64,000 nucleotides of DNA, taken from assembly GCF_900167445.1 (NCBI RefSeq), contig NZ_FUZT01000010.1, positions 62,001 through 126,000 of the forward strand. The letters run 5' to 3'. This stretch comes from Maledivibacter halophilus (GTDB lineage: Bacteria; Bacillota; Clostridia; Peptostreptococcales; Caminicellaceae). The first letter of the stretch is position 1. Each line of letters opens with the position of its first letter. Positions 9,557-18,735 of the stretch are shown here, piece after piece. Made by a program: the position numbers and the translations under genes. The notes under the pieces were generated by a model, which did not search any database, was not told where the DNA came from, and saw only the letters and a list, made by a program, of their open reading frames with translations.

Positions 9557-10003
9557 CTATATATCCATCACTGCATTTACAATCTTTGTGTAACCGGTAC
9601 ACCTACATAGATTTCCTTCTATGGCTCTTTTGATTTCTTCTTCCGTTGGATTTGGATTTTTCATTAGTAATGCTTTACATGACATAAGCATTCCTGGAGT
9701 ACAGTAGCCACATTGTATAGCACCATTTCTCATGAAAGATTTTTGCAGCTCATCAAGCTCTCCATTTTTTTCTAAGCCTTCTGTAGTAATTATTTCTTTA
9801 CCTCTAGCTTGTATTGCTAATACGGTGCAGGAGGTTACCGCTTCTTTATCCATTATTACAGTACATGCACCACATTCACCCTCTGAACATCCTTCTTTTA
9901 CACTAGTTAATCCTAAATCGTCTCTGAGTACATCTAAAAGTCTAGCTCTAGGCTCTATTTCCAGTATTTCCTTTGACCCATTTACTATAAATTCTAGCTT
10001 CAT
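9557..10003 (-). CDS. Molybdenum hydroxylase 2Fe-2S subunit
   Basis: 148-aa small subunit with two [2Fe-2S] domains. The plant-ferredoxin-like domain has C39, C44, C47 and C59 (CSEGECGAC...C). The all-alpha [2Fe-2S]-binding domain has C98, C101, C133 and C135 (CGYC...CRC). It moves electrons from the Mo centre to FAD. First of the three hydroxylase genes; the order 2Fe-2S, FAD, Mo and the strand match the upstream nhaC and hutH genes, from which it is separated by a 185-nt gap holding an R3-type structure. Confidence 0.93.
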   Translation of the reverse strand: MKLEFIVNGSKEILEIEPRARLLDVLRDDLGLTSVKEGCSEGECGACTVIMDKEAVTSCTVLAIQARGKEIITTEGLEKNGELDELQKSFMRNGAIQCGYCTPGMLMSCKALLMKNPNPTEEEIKRAIEGNLCRCTGYTKIVNAVMDI

Positions 10004-10097
10004 ACTATGCCTCCTTACTTTTAAAGCCCTTATCTCTTTTTATTTAATAAATTAACTCGTTGTGCTGGTTATCAGTTGTATTTAAAATAAATTATAT

Positions 10098-10176
10098 ATA
10101 GATGTACACCAATAAAATTTAAAGAAGAAAGCTGCATCTAAGTTTTCCTGCTATGAGATTTTGGAGTACATCTACA
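10098..10176. repeat. R3 structured repeat copy
   Basis: Lies between nhaC and the 2Fe-2S gene. An 8-bp stem (AGATGTAC at 10100-10107 with GTACATCT at 10166-10173) encloses CCAATAAAATTTAAAGAAGAA on the left and ATGAGATTTTGGAG on the right. The same blocks in the same arrangement flank the yjdF leader at 49.85-49.97 kb. It is either a dispersed palindromic repeat or a relic RNA element. In this orientation (+) it does not lead into a gene. Confidence 0.45.
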
Positions 10177-10188
10177 TAATTTTTACCT

Positions 10189-11610
10189 TTAAGCTTCTAA
10201 GCTAGATATTTTTTCCTTCTCATCCATAGGTTTATCTATTTTTTCAATTGTCCATCCAGTATAGCCTAAAATTATTGCAACTATGGGGTTCACTAAATTT
10301 AATATGGCATAGGGGGCATATGCCATAGGTCCAACTCCTAAGGCTCCTATTAAGAAAGCTGCATCAGTACTCCATGGAACAAGGGGTGCCACCAATGTCC
10401 CTGAATCTTCCAATGTTCTTGATAGATTTTTAGGATGGAGCCCTCTTTCTACATAAACATCCTTATACATCCTTCCAGGCAAAACTAAGGCAACATATTG
10501 AACTCCTGTAGTAAAATTAGTAAAAATACATGTGAAGATTGTTGCTGTTATTAATGAACCATCACTCTTTGCAGCTTTAAGTATTTTTTCAGCCACTATA
10601 CTTATCATTCCCGTTTTTTCCACTATACCTGCAAAGGAAAGGGCAATTAATACTAAAGAAACTGTCCACATCATACTTTGAATACCACCACGATTTATAA
10701 GCTTATCTACTGTTTCAACACCAGTATTAGCTGAATATCCGCCATTAACAACGGCAATGATTTGAGATAATCCCGCTCCCTGGAATACAGCTGCACATAT
10801 AGCCCCTAATAAAGAGCTTCCAATTAAACCGGGCATTGCAGGAATCTTCTTTATTACCATAATAATAACTAAAACCGGTGGAATTAATAAAATCGGAGTG
10901 ATTGTAAATTGTTTTTCAAAGGTATTAAGCAATAAGTCAATAGAATTTGCATCAATATTTTTTCCTGCAAATTTTATTCCCAAAAGTCCATATATTATTA
11001 AAGTAATGGCATAGCTGGGGCCAGTTGTGTAAATCATATGCTTTATATGATCGAAAATATCAGCACCTGCCATTGCCGGAGCCAAATTTGTTGTATCAGA
11101 TAATGGTGACATTTTGTCGCCAAAATATGATCCGGAAATAATTGCACCTGCCACTATTCCCGGTGATATACCTAATCCCATTCCAACTCCCATAAGGGCT
11201 ATACCAACGGTTCCTGCTGTAGACCAGGAACTGCCTGTGGCAAGGGCAATAATAGAACATATCAGGCATGTTGCTATTAAAAATATTCCCGGTGATAATA
11301 TCCTTAATCCATAGTAAATCATAGTAGGTACAATACCGCCTAATATCCATGTTCCTATTATAGTACCTATAATTAGCAAAATAAGTATAGCCTGGGTAGA
11401 CATTTTTATTGTCTCAGCTATTCCCTCTTCAATAAATTCCCATTTATAACCGGACTTTACTGCAATAACTGCTGCCACTATAGCTGCAGCCAATATTGGT
11501 ACATGGGGTGCTCCTTTAAATATCACAATAGTAGTTATTAAGGAAATAATTAAAAATAGAAAAACAAATACAGCCTGTGAGAATGTCACCTTTCTCGCAG
11601 ATTCACTCAA
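10189..11610 (-). CDS. nhaC: NhaC-family Na+/H+ antiporter
   Basis: 473-aa integral membrane protein with about 11-12 hydrophobic segments and the NhaC signature region (SYFGDKMSPLSDTTNLAPA at ~160-178, then DIFDHIKHM). NhaC proteins exchange Na+ for protons, and relatives exchange Na+ or H+ for amino acids or organic acids. Here it sits between hutH and the molybdenum hydroxylase on one strand, so it may serve uptake or product export for that pathway, or ammonia/pH balance. That role is inferred from context only. AGGAGG upstream of the ATG. Confidence 0.85.
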   Translation of the reverse strand: MSESARKVTFSQAVFVFLFLIISLITTIVIFKGAPHVPILAAAIVAAVIAVKSGYKWEFIEEGIAETIKMSTQAILILLIIGTIIGTWILGGIVPTMIYYGLRILSPGIFLIATCLICSIIALATGSSWSTAGTVGIALMGVGMGLGISPGIVAGAIISGSYFGDKMSPLSDTTNLAPAMAGADIFDHIKHMIYTTGPSYAITLIIYGLLGIKFAGKNIDANSIDLLLNTFEKQFTITPILLIPPVLVIIMVIKKIPAMPGLIGSSLLGAICAAVFQGAGLSQIIAVVNGGYSANTGVETVDKLINRGGIQSMMWTVSLVLIALSFAGIVEKTGMISIVAEKILKAAKSDGSLITATIFTCIFTNFTTGVQYVALVLPGRMYKDVYVERGLHPKNLSRTLEDSGTLVAPLVPWSTDAAFLIGALGVGPMAYAPYAILNLVNPIVAIILGYTGWTIEKIDKPMDEKEKISSLEA

Positions 11611-11655
11611 AATAAAAACCTCCTTTAATTTTATTTTTTATAAAGATAAGCAGCA

Positions 11656-11704
11656 GGTGCATTATCTAAATGGTGCACTATTTACAAATTAAATGTGCAC
11701 CATT
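11656..11704. promoter_or_regulatory. GGTGCAC inverted/direct repeats, candidate operator
   Basis: A perfect 10-bp inverted repeat AATGGTGCAC/GTGCACCATT (11669-11678 and 11695-11704, 16-nt spacer) plus a third half-site GGTGCA at 11656-11661 lie in the 103-nt gap between hutH and nhaC. There is no T-run, so a regulator-binding site is more likely than a terminator. The protein that binds it is unknown. Confidence 0.4.
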
Positions 11705-11713
11705 AGTTAGTAT

Positions 11714-13327
11714 TTAAAGCAAAGTTCCTATTTTCTCTTCTACCTTTTCAAGAATTGCACCGGTTTTTGCAAACTCAATTGCCGGCTGAGATAAAGATGG
11801 CATATATGTGTCATCATTCTTAAAGGGTATTGCTTCACTTAACATTTCATATGCAATTCGAGTACCCTCACCTAGTTTAAATTGTCCTAAATCATTTTCT
11901 GTAATAAAAATTGCCCTAGCAGCCAATAAATATTCAATACCAAGTATCTTAGGTAAATTTTCTATTATTTGCCTTGCTTTTCTACAGGCCCAGGGAGCCA
12001 TGCTAACATGATCCTCCTGATTACTTTTAGTAGGAATTGTATCTACGCTTGCAGGGAAGCATAATGTTTTATTTTCAGAGGCCACTGCTGCTGCTGCACA
12101 AGAAATTACTGGGTAGCCACAGTTAAGTCCAACAGGATCTCCTACTAGCATAGGTGGTAATCCATAGTTAAGGGTAGAATCACAAAGACTAAAGATTCTT
12201 CTTTCTGAAATATTTCCGATTTCAGCCAGAGACATAGATAAAATATCCATTGCAAATGCAATAGGCTCTCCATGGAAATTACCTCCACTTAAAAACTCCA
12301 GTTCACCTTTTTCATTCCAAAATACTAATGGATTATCGGTGGCCGCATTGATTTCTCTTTCTAAAATTTCTTTAATATAAGCCATATTGTCTCTACATGC
12401 ACCCTGAACCTGAGCCATGCAGCGTAAAGAATACAAGTCTTGAACCCTTGGCTGGTAATTTGGATGTAAAACATCATATTTTAAATGCACCTTTCTAGCT
12501 TCTTCTGTTACACGCTGGCTATCTTTAACAATTTTACGAACATTCTGGGCACATTTGATTTGGCCTTTTTGTCTTCTTACAAGGTGAATTCTTTCATCAA
12601 AGGCTGCCATTTCACCGCGCATAGCTTCTAGACTCAATGCTCCACTGATTTCGGCTTCTCTTATTATTTTTTCTGCATCATAATAATTTAAAGCCGCCAT
12701 ACCAGCAAACATTGTTGTTCCATTTATAAGGGCTAAGCAATCCTTGGCCTTCAATTGAAACTCAATTGGAGTAATGCCTGCTCTTTTTAATGCTTCCTTT
12801 GCAGAAATTCTTTCTCCATTATAAAAGGCCTCTGCTTCTTCATATCCTATTAATACAGAAGTCATATGGGCTAAGGGTGCCAGATCTCCACATGCTCCTA
12901 CAGAGCCTTGAATTGGAATTACAGGATGAACACCTTTATTTAACATCTCTAATAATCTGTCTATAACCTCTATTCGTAGCCCCGATACTCCTTGACAAAA
13001 AGCATTGAGTCTTACAAGCATTGTGGCCCTAACTATTTCCTGGGAAGCTGGCTCTCCAACTCCTCCACAATGGGACATTACAATATTGTTCTGGAAGATA
13101 TCGTTTTCTTCCATGCTGATATTATAGTCTTTTAGCTTACCAACACCAGTATTAAATCCATAAATAGGTGGTGCATCGCTTCTCATCCAGTTCTTTTCAA
13201 TATATTCCCTTACTTTTATAATTTCATCTCTACATTTCTTTGCAATTTCCACTTGTATATTTTTTCTGGCAACATTAACAACATCTTCTATTGTTAAATT
13301 CTGGCCATCTAATATTAATTTATCCAT
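11714..13327 (-). CDS. hutH: Histidine ammonia-lyase, MIO motif Ala-Cys-Gly
   Basis: Aromatic amino-acid lyase of 537 aa that most resembles histidine ammonia-lyase (L-His to trans-urocanate plus NH3). Family features are YGFNTGVG with the catalytic Tyr (residue 56), the HAL-type Ser-His pair at 85-86 and ASENKTLCFPASVDTIP followed by NQEDHVSM. The MIO prosthetic group normally forms from Ala-Ser-Gly, but here residues 145-147 are Ala-Cys-Gly (Cys codon at 12890-12892). I chose the third of three tandem ATGs (13327) because AGGAGG is 7 nt upstream. No hutU, hutI or hutG lies nearby. A related lyase specificity is possible. Confidence 0.86.
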   Translation of the reverse strand: MDKLILDGQNLTIEDVVNVARKNIQVEIAKKCRDEIIKVREYIEKNWMRSDAPPIYGFNTGVGKLKDYNISMEENDIFQNNIVMSHCGGVGEPASQEIVRATMLVRLNAFCQGVSGLRIEVIDRLLEMLNKGVHPVIPIQGSVGACGDLAPLAHMTSVLIGYEEAEAFYNGERISAKEALKRAGITPIEFQLKAKDCLALINGTTMFAGMAALNYYDAEKIIREAEISGALSLEAMRGEMAAFDERIHLVRRQKGQIKCAQNVRKIVKDSQRVTEEARKVHLKYDVLHPNYQPRVQDLYSLRCMAQVQGACRDNMAYIKEILEREINAATDNPLVFWNEKGELEFLSGGNFHGEPIAFAMDILSMSLAEIGNISERRIFSLCDSTLNYGLPPMLVGDPVGLNCGYPVISCAAAAVASENKTLCFPASVDTIPTKSNQEDHVSMAPWACRKARQIIENLPKILGIEYLLAARAIFITENDLGQFKLGEGTRIAYEMLSEAIPFKNDDTYMPSLSQPAIEFAKTGAILEKVEEKIGTLL

Positions 13328-13397
13328 CATCATTCCTCCTAGTTTTCTTTTGTTTTAATGTTAACATCCATAAATCAAATTTCTGCCAAAATAAATA

Positions 13398-13420
13398 ACG
13401 CTATCTTGATTAGATAGCGT
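13398..13420 (-). terminator. Terminator after the BTAD regulator gene
   Basis: ACGCTATCT and AGATAGCGT pair around a 5-nt loop, followed on the minus strand by TATTTATTTT. It lies between the end of the large regulator gene and the start of hutH, so hutH probably has its own promoter or depends on read-through. Confidence 0.65.
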
Positions 13421-13460
13421 CTAAGCTCCGTCAAAAACGTTAATTATGCAAGTTTCTCAC

Positions 13461-16400
13461 TTAAGCATATTCTTCCAATTCCTTTAATATATTGGAATCT
13501 ATTGGACTCTCAACATATTTTAAATATTCTAAGGCCTTATTACAATAATATGATAAGGGCTTAGATAAGTAATCTTTAAAAACCTCATTTGCCTTTATAT
13601 TTTTATTTATTTCATATCTGATTTTGGCCATTATACGGTAGACCACACCTATTTCATAGGGACTTTTTAATTTTTTAGCAAATCTATAAGCCTTTTTCAA
13701 ATGAACAATTGAAAGCTTAAACTCCTCTTTATGAAATAATAATAATGCATAATAACTGTGGGCCAACGACCTTAACCATAGGGCATCGATTTGATCGAAA
13801 CAACTTATAGCAGCAGATAAATATTTTTCTGCTTTTTCATAATACCTAGCATCATAGGCAGCTTGACCTGCATTGGTATTAAATACCGATAGTCCTTCTA
13901 CTAAACCTTTCTTTTCATATACATTTATTGCTTTTTCATAATATTTTAATGCTCCATTATAATCCTGTCTATGTCTTTTGCTTTCTCCAATCCAATTGTA
14001 GGATGCTGCAAGATTGGACAGATATTTTTCTTTTTCCTCTGAAGCCATGAAAACATCAATAGATTTTTGCAGTAGGTCTTCCCCTTCTTTAAATTTACCC
14101 TCCATTATCTTGAGAAGTCCTTCCAGTCTCCACCAAATAGCAATTTCTTCCAGGCAATTAAATTTTTTCACCTTTTCAAGGGCTTTTTGAATTGTTTCAT
14201 CCATTTCATTAGTTTTATAAGTATTAATATAATAGCACATCAATTGCCTGTATCCTCTTATTTCATCCATAGTAGAGTTATATTTTATACCAATATCAAT
14301 TAAATCATTAATATATTTAAGGCCCTTTTCATATTCTCCCTGACGAATATAAAATCTTCCCATCATATGAAGGTACTGTGAAATTAAATTTATATTTTCA
14401 TCTGTAGAATTATTTTCTTTTACTTCATTAATCAGCTCTTCCATTTTTTTTAAATCATTTTGAACTTGTTCGTGGGTATAACTATTTTTAAGAACCAATT
14501 GTTTTTCACCATTACTAAAATATAATAGGGGAAAACTCTCCTGTTTTAGTTGTAAATATTCATATAAATATTTAATATTGTATTTTAAGGCTTTATATTT
14601 TTTACCACATCTTTCAAAATGATAAATTAGTTTAGAATATAGTAAAACATCTCGCTTATTGTTTTTAAGACATTCCTCAAGTACTTCTGCAGCACGATTG
14701 TGTAAAACTCTCTTTTTAGAAAGTGACATGGTGGCATAAACATAATCTCTAACTTTTTGATGGTTAAATACATAATGAAATTCTTCTAGGCTGCCTTTTT
14801 CTAATATTAGATTTTTTTTACACAGCTCATCAATTATATCTACTAATTCAAAACCATCTATTAATGATATTTTTTCAAGCATTTCAAAGCTTACTTTATC
14901 AAAGAATATAGAAATAATATCTAAAATTTTCTTTCCCTTTGTGGAAATTGCCATAATCCTATTTTTTAAAATATCTTGAATTTTAGGAGGTATATCCTTC
15001 AAATCTCTATTTTCTTTAATATTGTTCAATACTTCAACAAGAAAAAGAGGATTTCCCTCGGTTTCTTTATATATCATTTTCTTGAATTTCGCAGGTAATT
15101 TATAGTCTGGCAAAACTTTTTTTACAAATTCAATTGTCTCTCTATTATTAAATCTTTCAAGAAAAATCTTATCTATGACTTCATATTTATACATTTCCAA
15201 TAGGAATGATTCTACTTTTTTACGATAAACAGTTCTACAGGCTATAATAAAAAATATTGACTTATTTTTATCATTTATCATTATGTTTCTAACTAAAGAT
15301 ATACTTATATCATCGGCCCACTGAAAATCATCTATATAAATAATTATTCTTTTTTTACATGAAATAATATCTAGTAAATCTATGATAGCTCTTTCGATAG
15401 CCTGATATTTAATAAAATCAAATTTTTCAATATAATGTGTTGATGGGATATTCTCTTCTATATTAAAATCAGGAAAAATAGACGTAATAATATTAGTTAT
15501 TTTTCTAGGAATCTTTATGTTTTCAATTCTAATAATTTTGGATATCTGCTCGAATATTTTATACCAGGGTTTAAATATATATTGTTCCTCTGCCCTGTAA
15601 CACTGGGTAAACAATTTGTATTCCTTAGAAGTATTATTTATTTTAATTAAAAATTCATCTACTGTTTTGCTTTTACCAATACCCTCTTCACCCATCAATA
15701 AAATTGATTTTGACCAATTTTTATTATGAAAATTTCTATAATTTAAAATCATTTTATTTAGTTCTTCTTCTCGGCCATAAAAAATATTTCCTCCGTTACA
15801 TCCTTTCTCTTTTACATTCTTTTCTTTTTTTTCTTTGATGCTTTGTCTATTTTTTTTCAGTTTTACTTCTTCAATTTCTTTATCTCTCATTACTTTTACT
15901 TCATTAATTAATACTTCTGTTGTTTTATCCGGTGATATTAGAAGCTCATTATGTAATAGAGCTTCTAACTGCTGATACAAGGACATGCATTTACTATATG
16001 CCCCTTGTCTTTTATATATTTCTATTAACAGCCTATAGGCCCTTTCATCAAATTCATCTTTCTTGATTAATATTTTACAATATTTTTTAGCTGAAAAATA
16101 TTCTTCTCTTTCAATATATTCTTCAATTACTTTAATTAGTTTATCTGCAAAAATATCTTTATATTCTTGCCTCTTAAATTCAACCCATTCTTCAAATTGA
16201 CTGCTGTCTTTAATATTAAAACCTTGTAGAAAATCTCCTTTGTAAAAATTTAGTATCTGATAATTTTGAGTATTTAAGAATCTATTTAGATCAGTGTCTC
16301 CTAGATATGAAGAATTAATTTCAATAATATCTTTTCCCTTCGATAATATAAAATCCTTTCCAAATATTTTTCTAATAATATAAATGGCATTTCTAAGATT

Positions 16401-16604
16401 CTTTTTAATAAGTATTTCATCATTAATATTCCCCCAAAATAAATTTCCAAGATAATCTCTATTGGATATTTTATTAACTATAAGGTAATAAAGTAACCCT
16501 TCAGATTTTTTATAGGGAAAATAAATCTCTTCCTTTTCAATTAATATCTTTGGTTTTCCAAACAGGGTGATCTTTAGTGCTTTTTTATAATTATTATCAC
16601 TCAC
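13461..16604 (-). CDS. Large BTAD/AAA/TPR transcriptional regulator
   Basis: 1047-aa cytoplasmic regulator of the SARP/MalT-like kind. N-terminal winged-helix DNA-binding domain (~10-100) and bacterial transcriptional activator (BTAD) helices (~105-245). A Lys/Glu-rich linker leads to an AAA_16/NB-ARC-type ATPase with Walker A GEEGIGKS (~305-312) and a Walker B-like IIIYIDDFQWAD. A long C-terminal TPR array (~600-1030) follows. Such proteins act as ligand- or protein-gated activators. It is encoded directly upstream of hutH on the same strand, so the hutH-nhaC-molybdenum hydroxylase genes are the obvious targets; this is inferred. The ligand is unknown. Confidence 0.82.
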   Translation of the reverse strand: MSDNNYKKALKITLFGKPKILIEKEEIYFPYKKSEGLLYYLIVNKISNRDYLGNLFWGNINDEILIKKNLRNAIYIIRKIFGKDFILSKGKDIIEINSSYLGDTDLNRFLNTQNYQILNFYKGDFLQGFNIKDSSQFEEWVEFKRQEYKDIFADKLIKVIEEYIEREEYFSAKKYCKILIKKDEFDERAYRLLIEIYKRQGAYSKCMSLYQQLEALLHNELLISPDKTTEVLINEVKVMRDKEIEEVKLKKNRQSIKEKKEKNVKEKGCNGGNIFYGREEELNKMILNYRNFHNKNWSKSILLMGEEGIGKSKTVDEFLIKINNTSKEYKLFTQCYRAEEQYIFKPWYKIFEQISKIIRIENIKIPRKITNIITSIFPDFNIEENIPSTHYIEKFDFIKYQAIERAIIDLLDIISCKKRIIIYIDDFQWADDISISLVRNIMINDKNKSIFFIIACRTVYRKKVESFLLEMYKYEVIDKIFLERFNNRETIEFVKKVLPDYKLPAKFKKMIYKETEGNPLFLVEVLNNIKENRDLKDIPPKIQDILKNRIMAISTKGKKILDIISIFFDKVSFEMLEKISLIDGFELVDIIDELCKKNLILEKGSLEEFHYVFNHQKVRDYVYATMSLSKKRVLHNRAAEVLEECLKNNKRDVLLYSKLIYHFERCGKKYKALKYNIKYLYEYLQLKQESFPLLYFSNGEKQLVLKNSYTHEQVQNDLKKMEELINEVKENNSTDENINLISQYLHMMGRFYIRQGEYEKGLKYINDLIDIGIKYNSTMDEIRGYRQLMCYYINTYKTNEMDETIQKALEKVKKFNCLEEIAIWWRLEGLLKIMEGKFKEGEDLLQKSIDVFMASEEKEKYLSNLAASYNWIGESKRHRQDYNGALKYYEKAINVYEKKGLVEGLSVFNTNAGQAAYDARYYEKAEKYLSAAISCFDQIDALWLRSLAHSYYALLLFHKEEFKLSIVHLKKAYRFAKKLKSPYEIGVVYRIMAKIRYEINKNIKANEVFKDYLSKPLSYYCNKALEYLKYVESPIDSNILKELEEYA

Positions 16605-16645
16605 ATACTATCCCCCTCACAGTAGAAAAGATTTTACTTATATCT

Positions 16646-16693
16646 TATAGATATTCCAGTAAAACAATTAAGTTTTACTATGGGAAATCTATA
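16646..16693. repeat. R2 repeat, internally deleted copy
   Basis: A 48-bp element made only of the two R2 ends, TATAGATATTCCAGTAAAAC and GTTTTACTATGGGAAATCTATA joined directly. It lies at the left end of the 670-bp gap before the AGCS gene. Confidence 0.6.
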
Positions 16694-16782
16694 TAACTAG
16701 TTTATTCTAAAAAATCATAATTTTCAATACACACTTGATTTAATTAGATTTATTTTATTAAATTCTATTGGCGTATATCATC

Positions 16783-16886
16783 TATAGATATTCCAGTAAA
16801 ACAGTTAATTTATACATCTCAAAAATCCTTAGAAACACTGGATATTTTGATACGTATAAATTAAGTTTTTCTATGGGAAATCTATA
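16783..16886. repeat. R2 repeat, full copy a
   Basis: 104-bp copy nearly identical to the one at 25721-25824. The ends are imperfect inverted repeats (ATAGATATTCCAGTAAAACA against ATAGATTTCCCATAGTAAAA on the opposite strand) that continue into complementary TTAATTTATAC/GTATAAATTAA, so the whole unit can fold into one hairpin. It has no coding capacity and is MITE-like. The 35 bases before it resemble the 3' edge of the R3 element. Confidence 0.7.
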
Positions 16887-16910
16887 TAGATATTCCAGTA
16901 AAACAGTTAA

Positions 16911-17032
16911 TTGAGCAAATTGCATAATTACCTTCAGTAAAAACTATCTACTACATATAGTTTAAAAATCTCCAAAGACATACCATATATATTATGCAAC
17001 CCAGCTAAGTTAGAATTATGCAATTTCCTCAA
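16911..17032. repeat. R1 repeat copy a, nested in an R2-like sequence
   Basis: 122-bp element with inverted ends TTGAGCAAATTGCATAATT and (opposite strand) TTGAGGAAATTGCATAATT. Its left flank (16885-16910) is the start of another R2 copy up to GTTAA. The right flank continues TTTATA, just as R2 does, so R1 seems to have inserted into R2. Non-coding. The remaining 17033-17274 holds TTGAC-rich promoter-like sequence and two AGGAGG sites but no convincing gene. Confidence 0.68.
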
Positions 17033-17274
17033 TTTATATTTTTGTCTAAATATTGACTCAAAGCCCATCTATAAATTGACCCATATTTGACGGTGTAATG
17101 ATATAAATTTAAATAACAGAATTTTATTTTTATTGCGACAATTATTAGGAGGTGAATTAGCTTTAGACAAACTTCAAAAATGAAAGGAGGAAGAAATCTG
17201 GAGTTATGTAGTTTTTAAATCAAGTACTATATGCTTTATGTCTTCTAATACATTAAATTAAGGTGGGATAAATC

Positions 17275-18717
17275 ATGGTAATTGCTAATGTTTTAGAAAA
17301 AATAGTTGGTATATTATGGGGAACACCTCTATTAGTGGCTCTAGTGTCTATAGGTTTATTCTTAACAATTAAAAGTGGATTTTGGCAGTTCAGATATTTT
17401 AAGCATGCATGGAAATATACCTATTCTATTTTAAAAAATAACAAATCCGATGATAAGGATCAAAGCGGTATTTTAAGCTCCTATCAAGCCATAGCCACGG
17501 CATTGGGTTCAGCGGTGGGAATAGGAAATATAGCTGGTGTGGCCAGTGCCATTGCTTTAGGAGGCCCAGGAGCTTTATTCTGGATGTGGGTTTGTGCATT
17601 GATTGGAATGGTAACAAAAATGGCTGAAATAACTTTAGCTCTCCATTATCGTACAAATGACCCTAATAAAGAAGCCTATGGAGGGCCAACCTATTATATT
17701 GAAAAAGGATTTAAGGAAAAGGGATATTTCGGATGGAAACCACTTGCTTTCTTATTCGGTATTGGTATAATGAGCGATTATTTCCTCGGAATGTCAGCCT
17801 ACACAATTTCAGAAGCTGTAAGTGTAACCTTTAATATAAATCAAATTGTGGTAGGTATTGGTTTTGCAATTTTATTGTATGCAGTAATTTTAGGGGGTAT
17901 ACAAAGACTAGGTCGTGTTTTATCTTTAGTAGTACCTTTTATGGCTTTATTCTATATATTAGCTGGTTTATTAATTATACTTAAAGATATATCATCATTA
18001 CCTGGAACCTTTGCATTGATATTCAAATCTGCCTTTGTTCCTATGGCCCCTGTTGGCGGCTTTGCAGGAGCAAGTATATCCCTTGCCCTAAGAACTGGAA
18101 TAGCAAGGGGTGTTTATAGTAATGAAGCCGGCTGGGGAACTGCTGCTATGATTCATTCAACAGCTAAAGTTGACCATCCTGTGAAACAAGGACTACTGGG
18201 AATTGTTGAAGTTTTTATTGATACAATGATTGTTTGCAGTATTACAGGTCTAGTAATCATTAATACTGGCGTGTGGAGCTCTGGTCTTTCAAGCTCAGCA
18301 CTGGCATTAAAAGCTTTTGAAAAGGGTCTTGGAACCTGGGGCTCAATAATACTTACATTAGGTATATTTTTACTTGGCTGGACTTCAGTAACTGCTAAGT
18401 ATACTAATTATGAAATTATTTTAAGACATGTATTCGGTTTGAATAAAAAAGTCAGAACAACTGTAATTAAAATAATGAGATATGGTGTTCCTCTTCCCGG
18501 CCTATTCTTAACCATATACGCAGTTAAAAACGGAATCCCATCATCAATTGTTTGGCTATTTGCCGACATGGTTACAGGAATTCCAACCTTCGTCAATATT
18601 ATTGCATTATTCCTTTTAAGTGGAAAATTCTTTGAACTATTAAAAAATTATACTCAGAAATATATTCTTAAGACCTCAGATAATAAGGAAAATACAAAAC
18701 TATTTTATAATGAGTAA
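17275..18717 (+). CDS. AGCS-family sodium:amino-acid symporter
   Basis: 480-aa membrane protein of the alanine-or-glycine:cation symporter family, with about 10-11 hydrophobic helices. Signature stretches are the N-terminal GTPLLVALVSIGLFLTIKSG, GSAVGIGNIAGVASAIALGGPGALFWMW (residues ~80-107) and GIARGVYSNEAGWGTAAMIHSTA (~275-297). It imports a small neutral amino acid with Na+. The MalY/PatB lyase gene follows after an 18-nt gap, so the pair probably imports and breaks down a sulfur or small amino acid; the exact substrate is not determinable. The ATG at 17275 has GGTGGG upstream. Confidence 0.9.
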   Translation: MVIANVLEKIVGILWGTPLLVALVSIGLFLTIKSGFWQFRYFKHAWKYTYSILKNNKSDDKDQSGILSSYQAIATALGSAVGIGNIAGVASAIALGGPGALFWMWVCALIGMVTKMAEITLALHYRTNDPNKEAYGGPTYYIEKGFKEKGYFGWKPLAFLFGIGIMSDYFLGMSAYTISEAVSVTFNINQIVVGIGFAILLYAVILGGIQRLGRVLSLVVPFMALFYILAGLLIILKDISSLPGTFALIFKSAFVPMAPVGGFAGASISLALRTGIARGVYSNEAGWGTAAMIHSTAKVDHPVKQGLLGIVEVFIDTMIVCSITGLVIINTGVWSSGLSSSALALKAFEKGLGTWGSIILTLGIFLLGWTSVTAKYTNYEIILRHVFGLNKKVRTTVIKIMRYGVPLPGLFLTIYAVKNGIPSSIVWLFADMVTGIPTFVNIIALFLLSGKFFELLKNYTQKYILKTSDNKENTKLFYNE

Positions 18718-18735
18718 ACTGGAGTGAAGGATATA

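Noticed and set aside
13334..13460. Sigma-54 promoter upstream of hutH (TTGGCAGAAATTTGA)
   Set aside because: The GG element is present but the -12 GC is missing at the correct distance.
16911..17032. CRISPR-like array from repeated TTGCATAATT units
   Set aside because: The repeats are dispersed single elements with inverted ends, not regularly spaced direct repeats, and there are no cas genes.
17050..17100. Three TTGAC(T/C/G) boxes as a regulator site before the symporter
   Set aside because: They are irregularly spaced and may simply be overlapping -35 elements; no firm claim is possible.
17182..17220. 12-codon leader ORF (MKGGRNLELCSF) before the AGCS symporter
   Set aside because: The ATG overlaps AAAGGAGG itself and has no upstream ribosome site; there are no repeated regulatory codons or terminator pairing to support attenuation.
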